A stretch of DNA of 64,000 bases from contig NZ_JACEFJ010000002.1 in the NCBI RefSeq assembly GCF_015354735.1, positions 434,001 through 498,000 on the forward strand, in the 5' to 3' direction. Of the stretch, positions 63,615-64,000 are shown piece by piece; position 1 is the first letter of the stretch, and each line of letters starts with the position of its first letter. Made by a program: the position numbers and the translations under genes. The notes beneath the pieces are model-generated. The model was not told the DNA's origin, searched no databases, and saw only the letters and a program-made list of their open reading frames with translations. This DNA is from Pararhodonellum marinum (GTDB lineage Bacteria; Bacteroidota; Bacteroidia; Cytophagales; Cyclobacteriaceae).

Positions 63615-64000
63615 ATGGCTATATATGAACACTTTAAAATTACTTCTTTTTTTTTGGCAGCACTATGTTCATTAGGGGCAGCAGCAGGTTGTAGTGATAA
63701 CTCCAAAATTCCAGAGGATGAAAAATCAGCACCCACCTTGAGTAAAACTGAAATGGAGGATGAAGCCTGGCACATGGAAGAACTGTATTGGGAGTATGTT
63801 CAGAACATTGATACTATCGCCTATAAAACACTTTGGCATGAGGACTTTATCGGGTATCCGAGTTTTGGGGATGGGGTTTCTGACAAAAGTAAAATTGCCA
63901 CTTGGATCCCTGATTTGCACAAAGACTCGGATCTGAAATTCAGCTATATCCTTCACAAAAAGGCATCAAATGCAATCGAAGATGTGGTGATGGTATTCTA
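63615..64000 (+). CDS. Partial SnoaL/NTF2-like lipoprotein (runs off the window)
   Basis: Start ATG 63615 gives MAIYEHFKITSFFLAALCSL, with a lipobox ending AAAGC, then EAWHMEELYWEYVQNIDTIA and YKTLWHEDFIGYPSFGDG, an NTF2-like pattern. A run of nine T (63647-63655) lies in the signal peptide codons. The ATG at 63625 is in a different frame and stops soon. The C-terminus is beyond 64000. Confidence 0.7.
   Translation, partial: MAIYEHFKITSFFLAALCSLGAAAGCSDNSKIPEDEKSAPTLSKTEMEDEAWHMEELYWEYVQNIDTIAYKTLWHEDFIGYPSFGDGVSDKSKIATWIPDLHKDSDLKFSYILHKKASNAIEDVVMVF

Noticed and set aside
1-64000. CRISPR arrays, tRNA or rRNA genes
   Set aside because: No regular spaced repeats and no tRNA or rRNA signature were found by reading; a covariance-model search would settle small RNAs.

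Overview
The window looks like a chromosomal segment of an aerobic Bacteroidota bacterium, most likely Cytophagales (Cyclobacteriaceae-like). This is inferred from a SusC/SusD pair, a CarboxypepD_reg-type TonB receptor, HisKA_2 sensor kinases, DUF6090, DUF418 and DUF2306 proteins, lipoprotein-rich short operons and few Shine-Dalgarno sites. No rRNA, tRNA or CRISPR array was seen.

Layout. 1-8.6 kb: the 5' end of a TPR sensor-like gene, small ABM/RidA/NTF2-fold proteins, a TonB receptor and a zinc alcohol dehydrogenase. 8.9-19 kb: a dihaem cytochrome c, a lipoprotein plus sulfatase, an AraC-type membrane regulator, gamma-glutamyltransferase, DUF3891 and a secreted esterase. 19.6-24 kb: a SusC/SusD pair. 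24.2-26.3 kb: an IS1634-family element flanked by a 222-bp direct repeat. 27-33.8 kb: a frameshifted D-aminoacylase, a TolB-like membrane protein, a Tat molybdopterin oxidoreductase and an NTF2 protein. 34-40.7 kb: a membrane histidine kinase divergent from a prolyl-iminopeptidase/agmatine-deiminase/SDR/epimerase operon. 40.8-45.8 kb: a degraded defence-type island with a DinB-like stub joined to an HsdM stub, a cyclodeaminase-ImmA/IrrE fusion, a Gfo/Idh/MocA remnant, a RES-like protein and an MqsR/Panacea toxin-antitoxin pair. 46-54.7 kb: an S9 peptidase, a TPR histidine kinase, a C45 acyltransferase, an ester cyclase and a broken penicillin acylase. 54.8-56.7 kb: an integron-cassette-like unit and a DUF6090 gene. 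57-64 kb: a YfcC transporter, alpha/beta hydrolase, SDR, RidA, amidohydrolase, an M20 N-carbamoyl/allantoate-type amidase and a partial lipoprotein.

How it may work together. The most unusual signal is a 51-bp element found six times: three 9-bp half-sites separated by exactly 12 bp each, 66-210 bp upstream of genes. Three copies lie next to sensor genes, two of them HisKA_2 kinases with no response regulator nearby. This geometry is that of LytTR-type regulators. The downstream genes (RidA, D-aminoacylase, prolyl iminopeptidase plus agmatine deiminase, C45 acylase plus penicillin acylase, YfcC transporter) are mostly exported amide or peptide hydrolases and amino-acid-related functions. I infer a dispersed regulon for scavenging peptides, N-acyl amino acids or amines. 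The receptor and ligand are not visible here.
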